Below, in pieces: positions 1 to 9,369 of a DNA stretch of 64,000 nucleotides (the first letter of the stretch is position 1; each line of letters opens with the position of its first letter). A model generated the notes under the pieces. That model was not told where the DNA came from and made no database searches. It worked only from the letters and a program-made list of their open reading frames with translations. Location of the stretch: the NCBI GenBank assembly GCA_958296175.1, contig OY282448.1, positions 620,001 to 684,000 of the forward strand, given 5' to 3'. This stretch comes from an uncultured Chloroflexota bacterium. GTDB taxonomy: Bacteria > Chloroflexota > UBA11872. A program made the translations under genes and the position numbers.

Positions 1-1
1 C

Positions 2-772
2 GGCTGGGCCTCGCTGGCCGGCGTAACGATGGCCGCCGTGGACGCCCCGCGCGGCGTGCTCACCCCGGCGCTGCTGCGCGCCGCGGCCAAGCCCGCCAAC
101 GTGCACCTGGTGACCCCGCATCTGGTCTGGGTCGAAAACACGCACAACACCGCCGGCGGCACCTGCACCAGCCCGTTGCAGATGGACGCGCTGGTGGACG
201 CCGCCCGCGCGCTGGGTCTGCGCGTGCACGTGGACGGCGCGCGCATCTTCAACGCGGCCGCCGCGCTGGACGTGGAGGTCGCGCGGCTGACGGCGGGCGC
301 CGACAGCGTGCAGTTCTGCTTGTCCAAGGGCCTGGGCGCGCCGGTCGGCTCCCTGCTGCTGGGCGGCGCCGACTTCATCCACGAGGCGCGGCGCGTGCGC
401 AAGATGGTGGGCGGCGGCATGCGCCAGGTGGGCGTGCTGGCCGCCGCCGGTCACGCGGCGCTGGACGAGATTCCGCCGCTGCTGCGCCATGACCACGACA
501 ACGCGCGCCTGCTGGCCGAGCTGCTGAGCGACGTGCCCGGCCTGGGCGTCGACCTCGGCCTGGTCGAAACGAACATCGTGTTCTTCGACCTGGCCCCGCG
601 GCTGGGGCCGCCCACGGCCTTCGCGGCCCGCCTGGAAGAACGCGGCGTGCGCGTGGTGGGGTTCGACGACGCGAACCGCTGCCGCGCGGTCACCTACCAC
701 CAGGTGACCACCGACGACATGCGCCGCGCCGCCGAGGTCGTGGCCGCCGCCGCGGCCGACGGCCTGAGCTGA
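2..772 (+). CDS. ltaE: Low-specificity L-threonine aldolase, 5'-truncated by window edge
   Basis: The protein is a PLP-dependent aldolase that splits L-threonine or allo-threonine to glycine and acetaldehyde. The frame is open to the left edge, so the N-terminus lies outside the window. The segment ENTHNTAGGT, the aspartate in HVDGARIFNA and the PLP lysine in SKGLGAPVGS (Lys codon at 325) are typical of the beta-eliminating lyase/threonine aldolase fold. The visible part covers about three quarters of the usual 340-350 residues. An SDR gene starts 1 bp after its stop, so the two are probably co-transcribed. Confidence 0.9.
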   Translation, partial: GWASLAGVTMAAVDAPRGVLTPALLRAAAKPANVHLVTPHLVWVENTHNTAGGTCTSPLQMDALVDAARALGLRVHVDGARIFNAAAALDVEVARLTAGADSVQFCLSKGLGAPVGSLLLGGADFIHEARRVRKMVGGGMRQVGVLAAAGHAALDEIPPLLRHDHDNARLLAELLSDVPGLGVDLGLVETNIVFFDLAPRLGPPTAFAARLEERGVRVVGFDDANRCRAVTYHQVTTDDMRRAAEVVAAAAADGLS

Positions 773-773
773 C

Positions 774-1835
774 GTGGACGTTCTGGTCACCGGCGCCACC
801 GGTCACCTGGGGCCGTTCGTCATTCAGGCGCTGCGCGCCGACGGCCATCGCGTGCGCGCGCTCGTTCGGTCGGGCAGCAACCGCAGCTGGCTGGAGGCCA
901 ACACCGTGGCGGCGGTGGAGGGCGACATCCTGGACCCGGCCACGCTGCCGGCGGCCGCTGCGGACATGGCCGCGGTGGTGCATCTGGCCGGTCTGCACGA
1001 CTCCTGGGCCAAACGCCGCAGCGACTTCGCGCGCGTGAACGTCGACGGCGCGCGGCACGTGCACGACGCCGCCGCCGCCGCCGGCTGCCGCCGGCTGGTG
1101 TTCGTCAGCAGCGGCGCAGCCATCGGCGAAGCCGAAGAAGAGGTCGGCGACGAGACCACCCAGCGGCGCGGCTACGCGCTGAGCGACTACGAACGCTCCA
1201 AGGTCGCGGCCGAAGCCGCGCTGCTCCAGGCCGGCGCGCCGCCCGACGTTGTAATCGTGAATCCCGGCACCGTCTACGGACCCGGCGACGCGTCGGGCAC
1301 GGGGCAGGCCCTGATTGGCGCGCTGAGCGGGCGGCTGGCCGTGTCGGTGGACGAACCGGCGCCCTGGGTGTTCGTGGAAGACCTGGCGCGCGGCATTGCG
1401 CTGGCGCTGGTGCGCGGGCGTCCCAGTCAGCGCTACATCCTGTCCGGCCAGAACCTCTCGCGGCTGGCGTTTCTGCGCCGCGCGGTGGAGCTGGCCGGCC
1501 TGGATCACGAGATCAAACCGGCCGCGCCGCTGGCCTGGCAGGCATTCACGCTGCTCTACGGCCTGCAAGCCTGGCTGACCCGCCGCCGTCCCACCATCTC
1601 GCGCGCCGCCGTGCGCATTGCCCTGCACGGCAGCCAGCTGGACGGATCGAAAGCCGAGCGCGATCTGGGCCTGGCCTACACGCCGCTGGACGACGGGCTG
1701 GACGTGACGCTGGACTGGCTGCACGACGCCGGGCTGGTGGACCTGCCGGAGGACGATGACCCGAACGACGCGCCCGCCAGCGGCGGCGGCTCCCAGGTGC
1801 GCCCCGATACCAGCCCGCCGACCCGCGATGTCTGA
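774..1835 (+). CDS. NAD(P)-dependent epimerase/dehydratase (extended SDR, DFR-like)
   Basis: This is an extended short-chain dehydrogenase of 353 residues. It has the Rossmann glycine motif TGATGHLG at residues 7-14 and a YxxxK catalytic pair in YERSK near residue 139. It resembles dihydroflavonol-reductase or 3-beta-HSD-like oxidoreductases, but the substrate cannot be read from the sequence. A GTG start one base after the preceding stop fits tight coupling. Its last 8 bp overlap the ATG of the next gene. The C-terminal tail is Asp/Pro-rich and probably disordered. Confidence 0.85.
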   Translation: MDVLVTGATGHLGPFVIQALRADGHRVRALVRSGSNRSWLEANTVAAVEGDILDPATLPAAAADMAAVVHLAGLHDSWAKRRSDFARVNVDGARHVHDAAAAAGCRRLVFVSSGAAIGEAEEEVGDETTQRRGYALSDYERSKVAAEAALLQAGAPPDVVIVNPGTVYGPGDASGTGQALIGALSGRLAVSVDEPAPWVFVEDLARGIALALVRGRPSQRYILSGQNLSRLAFLRRAVELAGLDHEIKPAAPLAWQAFTLLYGLQAWLTRRRPTISRAAVRIALHGSQLDGSKAERDLGLAYTPLDDGLDVTLDWLHDAGLVDLPEDDDPNDAPASGGGSQVRPDTSPPTRDV

Positions 1836-2535
1836 CCCGCCTGACGTCGAAGCCGACACGCGGGCCTACTACCGGGCGCGCGCCTCCGAATACGAGCAGT
1901 GGCTGCGCCGCCAGGGCCGCTACGCGCACGGCCCCGACGACGACGACGACTGGCGCGGCGAACTGCGCACGCTCTCGCAGTTCGCCGGCGCGGCCGCGGG
2001 CGGGCGCGTTTTCGAGATTGCCTCGGGCACCGGCTGGTGGACGCGCGTGCTGGCGCGGGGCGCGCGCGTGATTGCCTCGGACTACGCCCCAGAGATGCTG
2101 GCCGAGGCGCGGCGCCGAGACCCGGCCGGGGCGCAGGTGCAGCGCTGCCGCTGCGACGCCTACCGGCTGCCCGTGCGCTCCGCGTCCTGCGACGGCTGCG
2201 TGTTCGGCTTCTGGCTCAGCCACGTGCCCGTGCCCCGCGCGGCCGCGTTCGTGCGCGAGGCGGCGCGCGTCGTGCGGCCCGGCGGGCGCATCCTGCTGCT
2301 GGACTCGCGCCAGGACCCGCAGTCCGGCGCGCACGACCAGCGCACGGCCGGCCCGCGCGTGCAGCGGCAGCTGCGGCGGCTGAACGACGGGCGCGAGTTC
2401 CACATCTGGAAGATCTACTGGACCCCCGCCGACCTCCACTTCCTGCTCGGCCTGGTCTGCCGCCAGGTGGAGGTCATCCAGACCCCGCGGTTCTTCATCG
2501 GCGCGCGCGGGATCGTCGCCGGCGCCGCCCGTTGA
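1828..2535 (+). CDS. Class I SAM-dependent methyltransferase
   Basis: The protein of about 235 residues is a small-molecule or protein methyltransferase of the Rossmann type. Motif I is FEIASGTGWWT at about residues 61-71, followed by an acidic residue in VIASDYAPEML that would contact the SAM ribose. The later motif VVRPGGRILLLDS is typical of the family. I chose the ATG at 1828, which overlaps the stop of the upstream SDR gene. A longer frame begins at 1756, but that extension has low complexity. The substrate is unknown. Confidence 0.8.
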   Translation: MSDPPDVEADTRAYYRARASEYEQWLRRQGRYAHGPDDDDDWRGELRTLSQFAGAAAGGRVFEIASGTGWWTRVLARGARVIASDYAPEMLAEARRRDPAGAQVQRCRCDAYRLPVRSASCDGCVFGFWLSHVPVPRAAAFVREAARVVRPGGRILLLDSRQDPQSGAHDQRTAGPRVQRQLRRLNDGREFHIWKIYWTPADLHFLLGLVCRQVEVIQTPRFFIGARGIVAGAAR

Positions 2536-2678
2536 TGCGGCCGCCGCCCGTGCATGCCCTGGCCGCGCCGCCAGAAACGCGCCGCCCCGGCCCGCAGCGC
2601 GCGGCGTCCGCGCGGCCTGGCGAACGCCCGGCGCGGCGGGTCGGGCCGTGCGCCGCCGGCCGCGCCCGACCGCGCGCG

Positions 2679-2963
2679 CTAGGCCCCCGCCAGCGCCTCG
2701 ATCTCGTCCAGCAAGGCGAAGTCCTTCCCGGTCACCCCGCCCTCGCTGTGCGTTGCCAGGGTGAAGGTGATGCGCCGGTAGTTGATGAACATGTCCGGGT
2801 GGTGGTCGGCGGCCTCGGCCTTGGGGGCCACGGCGTTCACCAGCGCCACCACCGCCATGAAGTCGTCCAGCTCGAACTGCTTGACCAGGGCGCCGCCCTC
2901 GTAGGCCCATCCCGGCCGCTGGAGCAACCGCGCTTGAATCTCTTCGCCCGTAAGCACCGCCAT
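2679..2963 (-). CDS. phhB: Pterin-4a-carbinolamine dehydratase
   Basis: This 94-residue protein matches the short single-domain 4a-hydroxytetrahydrobiopterin dehydratases. The signature DHHPDMFINY carries the two catalytic histidines and is followed by the strand RRITFTLATH. The ATG at 2963 is preceded by a GGAGGG ribosome-binding site at good spacing, so the longer upstream frame is rejected. These enzymes recycle pterin cofactor; in bacteria without phenylalanine hydroxylase they are often linked to molybdopterin enzymes. It is a lone minus-strand gene between plus-strand genes. Confidence 0.9.
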   Translation of the reverse strand: MAVLTGEEIQARLLQRPGWAYEGGALVKQFELDDFMAVVALVNAVAPKAEAADHHPDMFINYRRITFTLATHSEGGVTGKDFALLDEIEALAGA

Positions 2964-3103
2964 TGCACCCTCCCGCATCTGGCGCCCGAGCGCAGCGGCT
3001 GCGCCCGCCGCGCGCGGCGTCGTCCGCGTGGCGACCCGCAGCGCGTGCGCCAAGTGTTCCACGTTGCCGCAGCGGCCCGCTCCGTGCGCCGCGGAGGCCG
3101 CCG

Positions 3104-4063
3104 ATGCGCGCGCTGATCACCGGCGCCGCCGGCATGTACGGCATCACGCTCACGCGGCGGCTGCTGCGCGACGACCCCGGCGCCTCGGTCGTGGCGGTGG
3201 ACGACTTCTCCCGCGCCTTTCCCGGCGGCGAGCCGCTCACGCCCGAGGTCGAGGCGGGCAAGCCCATCACCATCGTGAAGCGCGACTATGCCGACCTGTC
3301 CACGCGCGAGCTGGAGCACTGGGCGCCCGACGTGATCGTGCACTTCGCCGCCCGAGTCTCGGTGCCGGAGTCGATGGACGTGCCGCACGCCTATTTCGCG
3401 GCCAACGAAGCGGGCACGTTTCGCTTCGCCCACGCGGTTGCGGCCATGCGGCGGCCGCCGCTGCTGATCTACGCCTCGTCGCCCGAGGTCTACGGCGCAC
3501 CCACGCGCACGCCCATGGACGAAGACCACCCCATGCGCCCCGTCACCGTCTACGCCGTGTCGAAAGCGGCCAGCGAGCTGCACTGCATGGCGCTGCACCG
3601 CTGGTGGGGGCATCCGGTGATCGTGATTCGGAACTTCAACACGTTTGGCCCGCACCAGAACGTGGACGGCTATCCGGCCGTCATCGCCACGTTCGTGCGG
3701 CGCGCCCTGCGCAGCCAGCCGCTGCGGCTGGAAAACGGCGGGCGCCAGACGCGCGACTTCATGTTCGTGGACGACGCCGTGGACGCCTACGCGCGCGTCA
3801 TCGCGCGGGGGGCGGCGCTGGCCGGCTCGGTCTTCAACATCGGCGCCGGCCGCGAACGCGCCATTCGCGACGTGGCGCGCACCGTGCTGGACGTCACAGG
3901 GTCGACCAGCGAGGCCGTGCTCGCGCCCGGGCGGCGCGCCGACCTGCCGTCCCTGTGCGCCGACACGCGGCGCATCCGCAAGGCCACCGGCTGGCGCGCC
4001 GCCACGCCCTTCGAGGAAGGGCTGCGCCGCACCGCGGCCTGGCTGCGCGCCGTGGATCGGTGA
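3104..4063 (+). CDS. NAD-dependent sugar-nucleotide epimerase/dehydratase (SDR)
   Basis: This is an extended SDR of 319 residues. It has an N-terminal TGAAGMYG dinucleotide motif, the strand ASSPEVYGAPT and the catalytic YAVSK tetrad segment. The phrase NFNTFGPHQNVDG is typical of dTDP- or UDP-sugar epimerases and dehydratases. The ATG at 3104 follows a GGAGG site; the longer frame from 2963 has no family similarity. It sits directly before a second SDR of the same kind, so the pair probably makes or modifies a nucleotide sugar. The substrate is not assignable. Confidence 0.88.
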   Translation: MRALITGAAGMYGITLTRRLLRDDPGASVVAVDDFSRAFPGGEPLTPEVEAGKPITIVKRDYADLSTRELEHWAPDVIVHFAARVSVPESMDVPHAYFAANEAGTFRFAHAVAAMRRPPLLIYASSPEVYGAPTRTPMDEDHPMRPVTVYAVSKAASELHCMALHRWWGHPVIVIRNFNTFGPHQNVDGYPAVIATFVRRALRSQPLRLENGGRQTRDFMFVDDAVDAYARVIARGAALAGSVFNIGAGRERAIRDVARTVLDVTGSTSEAVLAPGRRADLPSLCADTRRIRKATGWRAATPFEEGLRRTAAWLRAVDR

Positions 4064-4086
4064 AGCCGCTCGACGTGGAGCGCGTG

Positions 4087-5028
4087 GTGAGCGCGCTGGT
4101 CACGGGCGGCGCCGGGTTCATCGGGCGCCGCGTCGTGCGCGAACTGCTCGACCGCCGCGCGGCCGTGCGCGTGCTGGACGACCTCTCGCGCGCGCGCCCC
4201 GGCAGCCTGGACGCCTTTCAGGGCCGCGACGGCTTTCTGGGCCTGGTGCAGGGCAGCGCGGCGGACCCGGCGGCCCTGCAGCGCGCGCTGCAGGGCGTGG
4301 ACACCGTGTTTCACCTGGCGGCCGCGGTGGACGTGGGGGCCAGCGTGCGGCGGCCCGCGGCGGCTGCGCGCGCCAACCTGCTGGGCTCGCTCGACGTGAT
4401 CGAGGCCGCGCGCGCCGCCGACCTGCGCGCCGTGCTGGTCAGCACCTGCCACGTGTACGGCCCCGCCCGCGGCCCGCAGGACGAGCAGGCGGCCGAGCGC
4501 CCGGCCTCGCCCTACGCGGCCTCTAAACTGGCGGGCGACGTGCTGGCCGAGGGCTACCGCCAGGCCTTTGGGCTGCGCCACACCATCGTGCGGCCCTTCA
4601 ACGTCTACGGCCCCTGGCAGCGCGCCGACCTGGAGGGCGGCGTGGTGGCGCGCTTCATCCAGGCCGACCTGCGCCAGCAGCCGCTGGAGGTGCACGGCGC
4701 GGGCGCCCAAACGCGCGACTTCCTGTTCGTGGACGACGCCGCGCGCGGCATCGTGGACGCCGCCGCGGAGACCGCCGTGGGCCGCACGATCAACCTGGCC
4801 ACCGGCCGCGAGACCAGCATCCTGGAACTGGCCGCCCTCGTCGACGCCGGCGCGGGCCGCGTGCGGCGGGTCGAGCATCCGCACCCCCAGGCCGAGGTGG
4901 ACCGCTACCTGGGCGACGCGTCCCTGGCGCGCGCCTTGCTGGGTTGGCGCGCCGAGGTCGACCTGCGCGGCGGCCTGGCGCGCACGCGCGCGTGGTTCGC
5001 CGCCCAGGCCAACCGAGCCAGCCGCTGA
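4087..5028 (+). CDS. NAD-dependent sugar-nucleotide epimerase (SDR)
   Basis: This second extended SDR has about 313 residues. It opens with VTGGAGFIGRRVV and contains STCHVYGPA, YAASK (catalytic Tyr/Lys) and RPFNVYGPWQR, all typical of UDP-glucose 4-epimerase-like enzymes. The GTG at 4087 has GGAG six bases upstream. An alternative GTG at 4060 would overlap the upstream stop as GTGA. Both paralogues carry the phrase TRDF(L/M)FVDDA, pointing to a shared origin and probably to sequential steps in glycan precursor synthesis. Confidence 0.87.
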   Translation: MSALVTGGAGFIGRRVVRELLDRRAAVRVLDDLSRARPGSLDAFQGRDGFLGLVQGSAADPAALQRALQGVDTVFHLAAAVDVGASVRRPAAAARANLLGSLDVIEAARAADLRAVLVSTCHVYGPARGPQDEQAAERPASPYAASKLAGDVLAEGYRQAFGLRHTIVRPFNVYGPWQRADLEGGVVARFIQADLRQQPLEVHGAGAQTRDFLFVDDAARGIVDAAAETAVGRTINLATGRETSILELAALVDAGAGRVRRVEHPHPQAEVDRYLGDASLARALLGWRAEVDLRGGLARTRAWFAAQANRASR

Positions 5029-5081
5029 GTCCCCCGCGCGGGCCGCGCCGTCACGCGCGCGGCCGTCCGCGCGTTCCAGAC

Positions 5082-5669
5082 GTGCACAGGACCGCCGCCG
5101 CCGCCGTGCTCGTGGACGCCGAGCTCACCGAATCGCAGCTGAATGACCTCATCCAGCAGGCCGCCGCCCTCGACCGCGAAGCCTTTGGCCAGCTCTACCG
5201 GCGCTACGTCACCCGCATCCACCGCTACATTGCCTATCAGATCAACGACCGCGTGCTGGCGGAAGACCTCACCAACCAGGTCTTCCTGCGCGCCATGCAG
5301 GCCATCGGGCGCTACGAGCACCGCTCGGTGTCCGAGTTCAACGCCTGGCTCTACCGCATTGCCAAGAACGTGGTGGTGGACAACTGGCGGTCGCGCCGCG
5401 ACACCGTGCCGCTGGACGAGGCGCTGGTGGCCGAGCGCGGTGAAACGCTGGACGCGCACTTCGAGTCGCTGGCCCGCCGCGACGAACTGCGCCAGGCGAT
5501 GGCGCGGCTGACCGACGACCAGCGCCAGGTGCTGACCTACCGCTTTGGCCTGGGACTGACCCACGGCGAAGCCGCCCGCCTGCTGGGGCGTAACGAGCCC
5601 GCCGTGCGCGCGTTGCAATTTCGAGCGGTATCCGCCCTTCGCAAAATCATGGCCAGGGACGACGAGTGA
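5082..5669 (+). CDS. RNA polymerase sigma factor, ECF/sigma-70 family
   Basis: The protein of about 195 residues has a sigma-70 region 2 (DLTNQVFLRAMQAIGRYE, then the aromatic segment NAWLYRIAKNVVVDNWR) and a region 4 helix-turn-helix (LTDDQRQVLTYRFGLGLTHGEAARLLG). It would direct RNA polymerase to a small regulon. The start is uncertain: GTG at 5082, 5106 and 5112 are in frame, and none has a clear ribosome-binding site. Its stop overlaps the GTG of the next gene, a membrane protein that fits a regulatory partner. Confidence 0.88.
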   Translation: MHRTAAAAVLVDAELTESQLNDLIQQAAALDREAFGQLYRRYVTRIHRYIAYQINDRVLAEDLTNQVFLRAMQAIGRYEHRSVSEFNAWLYRIAKNVVVDNWRSRRDTVPLDEALVAERGETLDAHFESLARRDELRQAMARLTDDQRQVLTYRFGLGLTHGEAARLLGRNEPAVRALQFRAVSALRKIMARDDE

Positions 5670-7699
5670 CGGCCGACCATTCCGCGGCCTTTCACGAGTC
5701 GCTCGACCGCCTGCTGCGCGGCGAAGCGACGCTGGACGAGTGCGTGCGCGCCTACCCCCAGCACGGGGAGGAGCTGCGGCAGTCGCTCGTCATTGCGCTG
5801 GACCTGCAGGCCATGACGCCCGTGCCGCTGGAGCGGGCGGCGGTGGAGCGCGGCGCGCGGCTGATCGACGACGAGTTGCAGCGCTACCGCGCGCGCGCCG
5901 CGCGGCAGCCGGCGCCCGTCGGCCCCTGGCGGCGGCTGCTGCAGGCGCTGCCGCGTGTGCCGGCCGTGCGCATGGCCAGCCTGGCCGCCGCCTGCGCCCT
6001 GGCCGTTCTGGCCTACGGCGGCGTGACCCTGGCCGCCGTGACCAGCGGCCCCGACAGCGCCCTGTACGGCTATCGGCTGACCCTGGAAGAGCTGCGCATC
6101 GGCTTCGCCCCCGACGCCGAAAAGGCCTATCTCTATCTGGACACGGCCGAGCAGCGGCTGCGCGAGATCGAGTCGTCCGCCGGGTCGGGCGACGTCACCG
6201 CCGTGGCGCGGGCCAGCACGGCCTACCAAGACCTGGTGCGCAAGGGCGTGGATGCGCTGGGCGCCACGGTCAGCCAACCCTCCCGCGCCGGCGGCCGCGC
6301 GCAGGAGGTGGCCGGGGACTACCGCCGCCGTCTGGCGGAGCACGACACGCGCTTCGGCGCCCTGACCTCCACGGCGGCCGCCGCGGTGCGCGAACCGCTG
6401 ACGCGCGCGCAGTCGCTGGTGCAGGCCGGGCTGATCGACGTCTACAGCGGCCCGATCCTGGCCGCCGCCCCCACCACGGCGCCAACCGCGCCGGCCGCCC
6501 AGCCAGCCGCGGCCCAGCCGCCCCCGCCGTCCCCCGCCGCTGCGCCGTCGAGCGCGCGCCCGGCGGCGCCTGCGCCGACCCCGGCGGCGGCCGGCGCCGC
6601 GGCCGCCGCGGCCAGCTCCACTCCCGCGCCGCAGCCGACCTCCGAACCAGCGCCCGCCGCAAGCGCCGTCGATCCGGTTGGCAGCGCCGTGATCGTGACT
6701 GGCGAACTCGTCGACCTGGGCGGCGAACGCCTGGTGGTGGCGGGCATCTCGCTGCGGCGCGGCGCGCTGGCGCTGGACGGCGCCGCCCCGGGCGCGCTCG
6801 TCCGCGCCCAGGCGGTGGTCACCAGCGGCAGGGAGCTGGAGCTGGTGGGCCTGTCGCCGCTGGACCCTGCGCCGGCCGCTTCCGAGGCGGCGCAGCCGCC
6901 GGGGCCGACGCCCGACCCTCAGCCGCCGGCCGCGCAATCTCCCGCGCCAGCCGAGCCGCCCGCACCGGCAGCCAGCGAGACGCCGGCCGCCGAACCCTCG
7001 CCCGTGCCCGAGGCCTCCCCGACGCCCGCACCAGCGGCCCCGCCGGCGGAGAGCGCCGCGCCGCCCCCAACACCCACGCCGCCGCCATCGCCCACAGCGC
7101 CGACCCCGCCGGCGGCGGAGAACGCGCCGTCTGCGCCGGCAGCCAGCGAGACGCCGGCCGCGGCGCCAGCGCCCGAAGCTTCCCCGCCGCCCGCGCCAAC
7201 GGAAGCGCCGCCCGCCCCCGACCGGGCCGAGCCGCGGCCGGCCCCAACCGTGCAGGGCGTCCTGGTCGAGCTCGACCCCTTCGCCGTGCGCGTGGGGGCC
7301 GTCGTCCTCAGCCGACCCATCGACACCCCGCTGGTAGTGGACGGCCCCATGACAGCGGGCAGCGTGGTGCTGGTGCAGTACGAGGCGCTGCGCGCCGCCG
7401 CGTCCTACGTGCTGATCGCGCGCCGCGTCACGTCCGTGAGCCCCGACGCCCGCACCCTGCCCCTGCGGCTGCAAGGTTTCGTGGACGCCGCAGCCCCCGA
7501 TGCGCTCACCATCAACGGCGTGCGCATCCCGCGCGTGGAGGAGGCGCTGGACGCTGGCCTCGACGACGGTCTGGCGGTGGGCGCGCTGGTCGAAGTCGAC
7601 CTGGCCGACGGCCTCGACCCGCCGGCCGCCCGCGCCATCCGCCTCATCGCCGCCGGCATTCGCTCGTTCGACAGCCTGCGCGGCCCACCGTTGGGGTGA
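5666..7699 (+). CDS. DUF5667-like membrane protein, putative anti-sigma partner, with Pro/Ala-rich linkers
   Basis: This 677-residue protein starts with GTG overlapping the sigma-factor stop. Residues 1-100 are cytoplasmic and helical, residues 101-125 form one membrane segment, and the segment GPDSALYGYRLTLEELR (from about 128) resembles the extracellular DUF5667 domain of actinobacterial and Chloroflexota proteins. Two long Ala/Pro-rich linkers (about 265-330 and 405-525) contain repeated AASETPAA units. They separate small beta-rich domains at about 335-400 and 530-677 that resemble DUF5666-type OB folds. I infer a membrane sensor or anti-sigma factor for the upstream sigma factor; a cell-surface structural role is the alternative. 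Confidence 0.7.
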   Translation: MTADHSAAFHESLDRLLRGEATLDECVRAYPQHGEELRQSLVIALDLQAMTPVPLERAAVERGARLIDDELQRYRARAARQPAPVGPWRRLLQALPRVPAVRMASLAAACALAVLAYGGVTLAAVTSGPDSALYGYRLTLEELRIGFAPDAEKAYLYLDTAEQRLREIESSAGSGDVTAVARASTAYQDLVRKGVDALGATVSQPSRAGGRAQEVAGDYRRRLAEHDTRFGALTSTAAAAVREPLTRAQSLVQAGLIDVYSGPILAAAPTTAPTAPAAQPAAAQPPPPSPAAAPSSARPAAPAPTPAAAGAAAAAASSTPAPQPTSEPAPAASAVDPVGSAVIVTGELVDLGGERLVVAGISLRRGALALDGAAPGALVRAQAVVTSGRELELVGLSPLDPAPAASEAAQPPGPTPDPQPPAAQSPAPAEPPAPAASETPAAEPSPVPEASPTPAPAAPPAESAAPPPTPTPPPSPTAPTPPAAENAPSAPAASETPAAAPAPEASPPPAPTEAPPAPDRAEPRPAPTVQGVLVELDPFAVRVGAVVLSRPIDTPLVVDGPMTAGSVVLVQYEALRAAASYVLIARRVTSVSPDARTLPLRLQGFVDAAAPDALTINGVRIPRVEEALDAGLDDGLAVGALVEVDLADGLDPPAARAIRLIAAGIRSFDSLRGPPLG

Positions 7700-7882
7700 C
7701 CGCCCATCCTGGATGCGCGCCGTGCTCTATGGCGCGGCGGGCCCGCGCGCGGCGTGTTGGGGTTACCACTTTTTCCCTGGTGCGCGCCCGGCGGCCGGCG
7801 GGCAGGTCGGGGGCGGGGAGAGCGGCGGGGAACTCAGTAGACTTGCCGCCGCTGTATTACGGCTCGAGCGGAGGGTTTGGCG

Positions 7883-8086
7883 GTGGCAAGCACCCACAAC
7901 GGCGACCACGAGCATGTCTTTCAGGAAGTGTTCCTCAGCGACGCCGTTGGCATCACCGAGGAAAAAACCCACGGCAGCATCACCCTCGAGTTGTTCGAGC
8001 GCGGCTTCGTCATCCACATGGACCGCGACGAGAGCCTGGAACTGGCGCGCGCGTTTACGGCGCTGGCGCGCTATCTGGAGGACTGA
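7883..8086 (+). CDS. Small conserved-looking protein of unknown function
   Basis: This short frame of 67 residues begins at a GTG with GGAGG eight bases upstream. It reads as a real acidic/amphipathic protein (for example DAVGITEEKTHGSITLELFERG and MDRDESLELARAFTALARYLED) rather than a GC-rich shadow. The composition, with many Glu, Phe and Ile residues, differs from the Arg-rich opposite frames. Its end overlaps the end of the convergent amidohydrolase gene by 16 bp. I do not recognise the family. Confidence 0.55.
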   Translation: MASTHNGDHEHVFQEVFLSDAVGITEEKTHGSITLELFERGFVIHMDRDESLELARAFTALARYLED

Positions 8087-9300
8087 GCCGGGCGGCGGGA
8101 CCAGCCCATCGGCCGCGAGGACAAGGCCACGGGCAGCTCCTCCGAGGCGCCGAGCTGGTCAGGATCGAGCCGCTCGCCGCGGCGGTAGGTGTGCGTGGCC
8201 CGCAGCCGCCGGTCCCAGGCGAGCTCCTCGCCCAGGCAGTCCTCCAGCGTGACGGGGCCTTCCTCCACCGCCAGCACCGCGATATCGGCCTCGGCGCCCA
8301 CTCGCAGCGTGCCGGCGTCCAGCCCCAGCTTCCTGGCCGGCGCAATCGTGCAGCGCTCCACGATGTCCGGCAGCGCCATGCCCAGCCGCCAGAACTTGGT
8401 CATCACCGTGGGCAGGTCGTAGGCGGGGCCGTGCACGCAGCCCCGGTGCAGGTCGGAGCTGATGAAGTCCGGCGGGAACCCCGCGTCCAGCGCGGCCCGC
8501 GCCGTGTCCCAGCCAAAGCTGCTCTTGCCGTGGCCAATGTCGAACAGCACGCCGCCCGCGCGCGCCTCCACGGCCGCCGGCGAGAGTTCCAGCGCGTGCG
8601 TGTCCACCGGCCCGCCGTTCAGCGGCGTGTAGCAGTGGGTCAGCACGTCGCCCGGGCGCAGCCGGGCCAGCACGTCGGCAATCGGTTCGGGCGTCAGGCC
8701 AACGTGCACCATCAGCCAGGTGCCGGAGCGCTCGGCGGCTTCCACCGCGGCGGCCAGCGCCGCGCGCGCCTGGTCACCTTCGCCCACGGTCGTGTCGGAA
8801 TAGCGAATCTTGACCCCAACCGCCGCGCCGCGGCTCGTCTCGATGGCCCGCACCGTGCCCTCCACGTCCACGTAGCGCGGATCGAGCAGCTCCCCCAGGT
8901 TCGTGACCAGGCCCGCCGTGCAGACGTGCACCAGCGCCCGGATGCGCGTGCGCGAAGGCTCGATGACGTAGCGCCGCAGCCCGGGCAGCGTGATGGCCCC
9001 GGCGCTGCCCGTGTCCAGAAACGAGGTCGTGCCGCCGGCCGCGCCGATCTTGTCGGCCTCCAGCCCCCAGACCGTGGCGCCCCAGTAGACGTGCACGTGA
9101 AAGTCCACCAGGCCGGGCACGACATAGGCGCCGCGCGCGTCCACGACCTCGCGCGCGCCGCCCGTCAGGGCTGGCCCAACCGCCGCAATGCGGCCGTTGG
9201 CCACGGCCACGTCGGCCGTAATCGGCGGGCCGGCCGCGGGGTCGATGACGGCGCCTCCGCGGATCAGCAGGTCGAAGGCTGCGGCCGGCGCGTTGGACAT
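8071..9300 (-). CDS. Amidohydrolase/deacetylase family metallohydrolase
   Basis: This is a metal-dependent hydrolase of the dihydroorotase-like amidohydrolase superfamily, about 409 residues. It shows the N-terminal beta-sandwich phrase DLLIRGGAVIDPAAG, the HxH metal motif in VPGLVDFHVHVYWG, and later histidines in VHVGL, LTHCYTPL and FISSDLHRG. The carbamylated-lysine position is probably the lysine in VGVKIRYSD. It is closest to the family annotated as EF_0837/AHA_3915-like amidohydrolases. The ATG at 9300 was chosen over the 35-residue extension. The groES promoter lies divergently upstream. Confidence 0.85.
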   Translation of the reverse strand: MSNAPAAAFDLLIRGGAVIDPAAGPPITADVAVANGRIAAVGPALTGGAREVVDARGAYVVPGLVDFHVHVYWGATVWGLEADKIGAAGGTTSFLDTGSAGAITLPGLRRYVIEPSRTRIRALVHVCTAGLVTNLGELLDPRYVDVEGTVRAIETSRGAAVGVKIRYSDTTVGEGDQARAALAAAVEAAERSGTWLMVHVGLTPEPIADVLARLRPGDVLTHCYTPLNGGPVDTHALELSPAAVEARAGGVLFDIGHGKSSFGWDTARAALDAGFPPDFISSDLHRGCVHGPAYDLPTVMTKFWRLGMALPDIVERCTIAPARKLGLDAGTLRVGAEADIAVLAVEEGPVTLEDCLGEELAWDRRLRATHTYRRGERLDPDQLGASEELPVALSSRPMGWSRRPAQSSR

Positions 9301-9369
9301 GGAGCTGCCAAACTGCTGCGGCGCGGGCTGGAATAGCGTATCATTCTGCCTTGTGAGCGTCCGCAGGCG

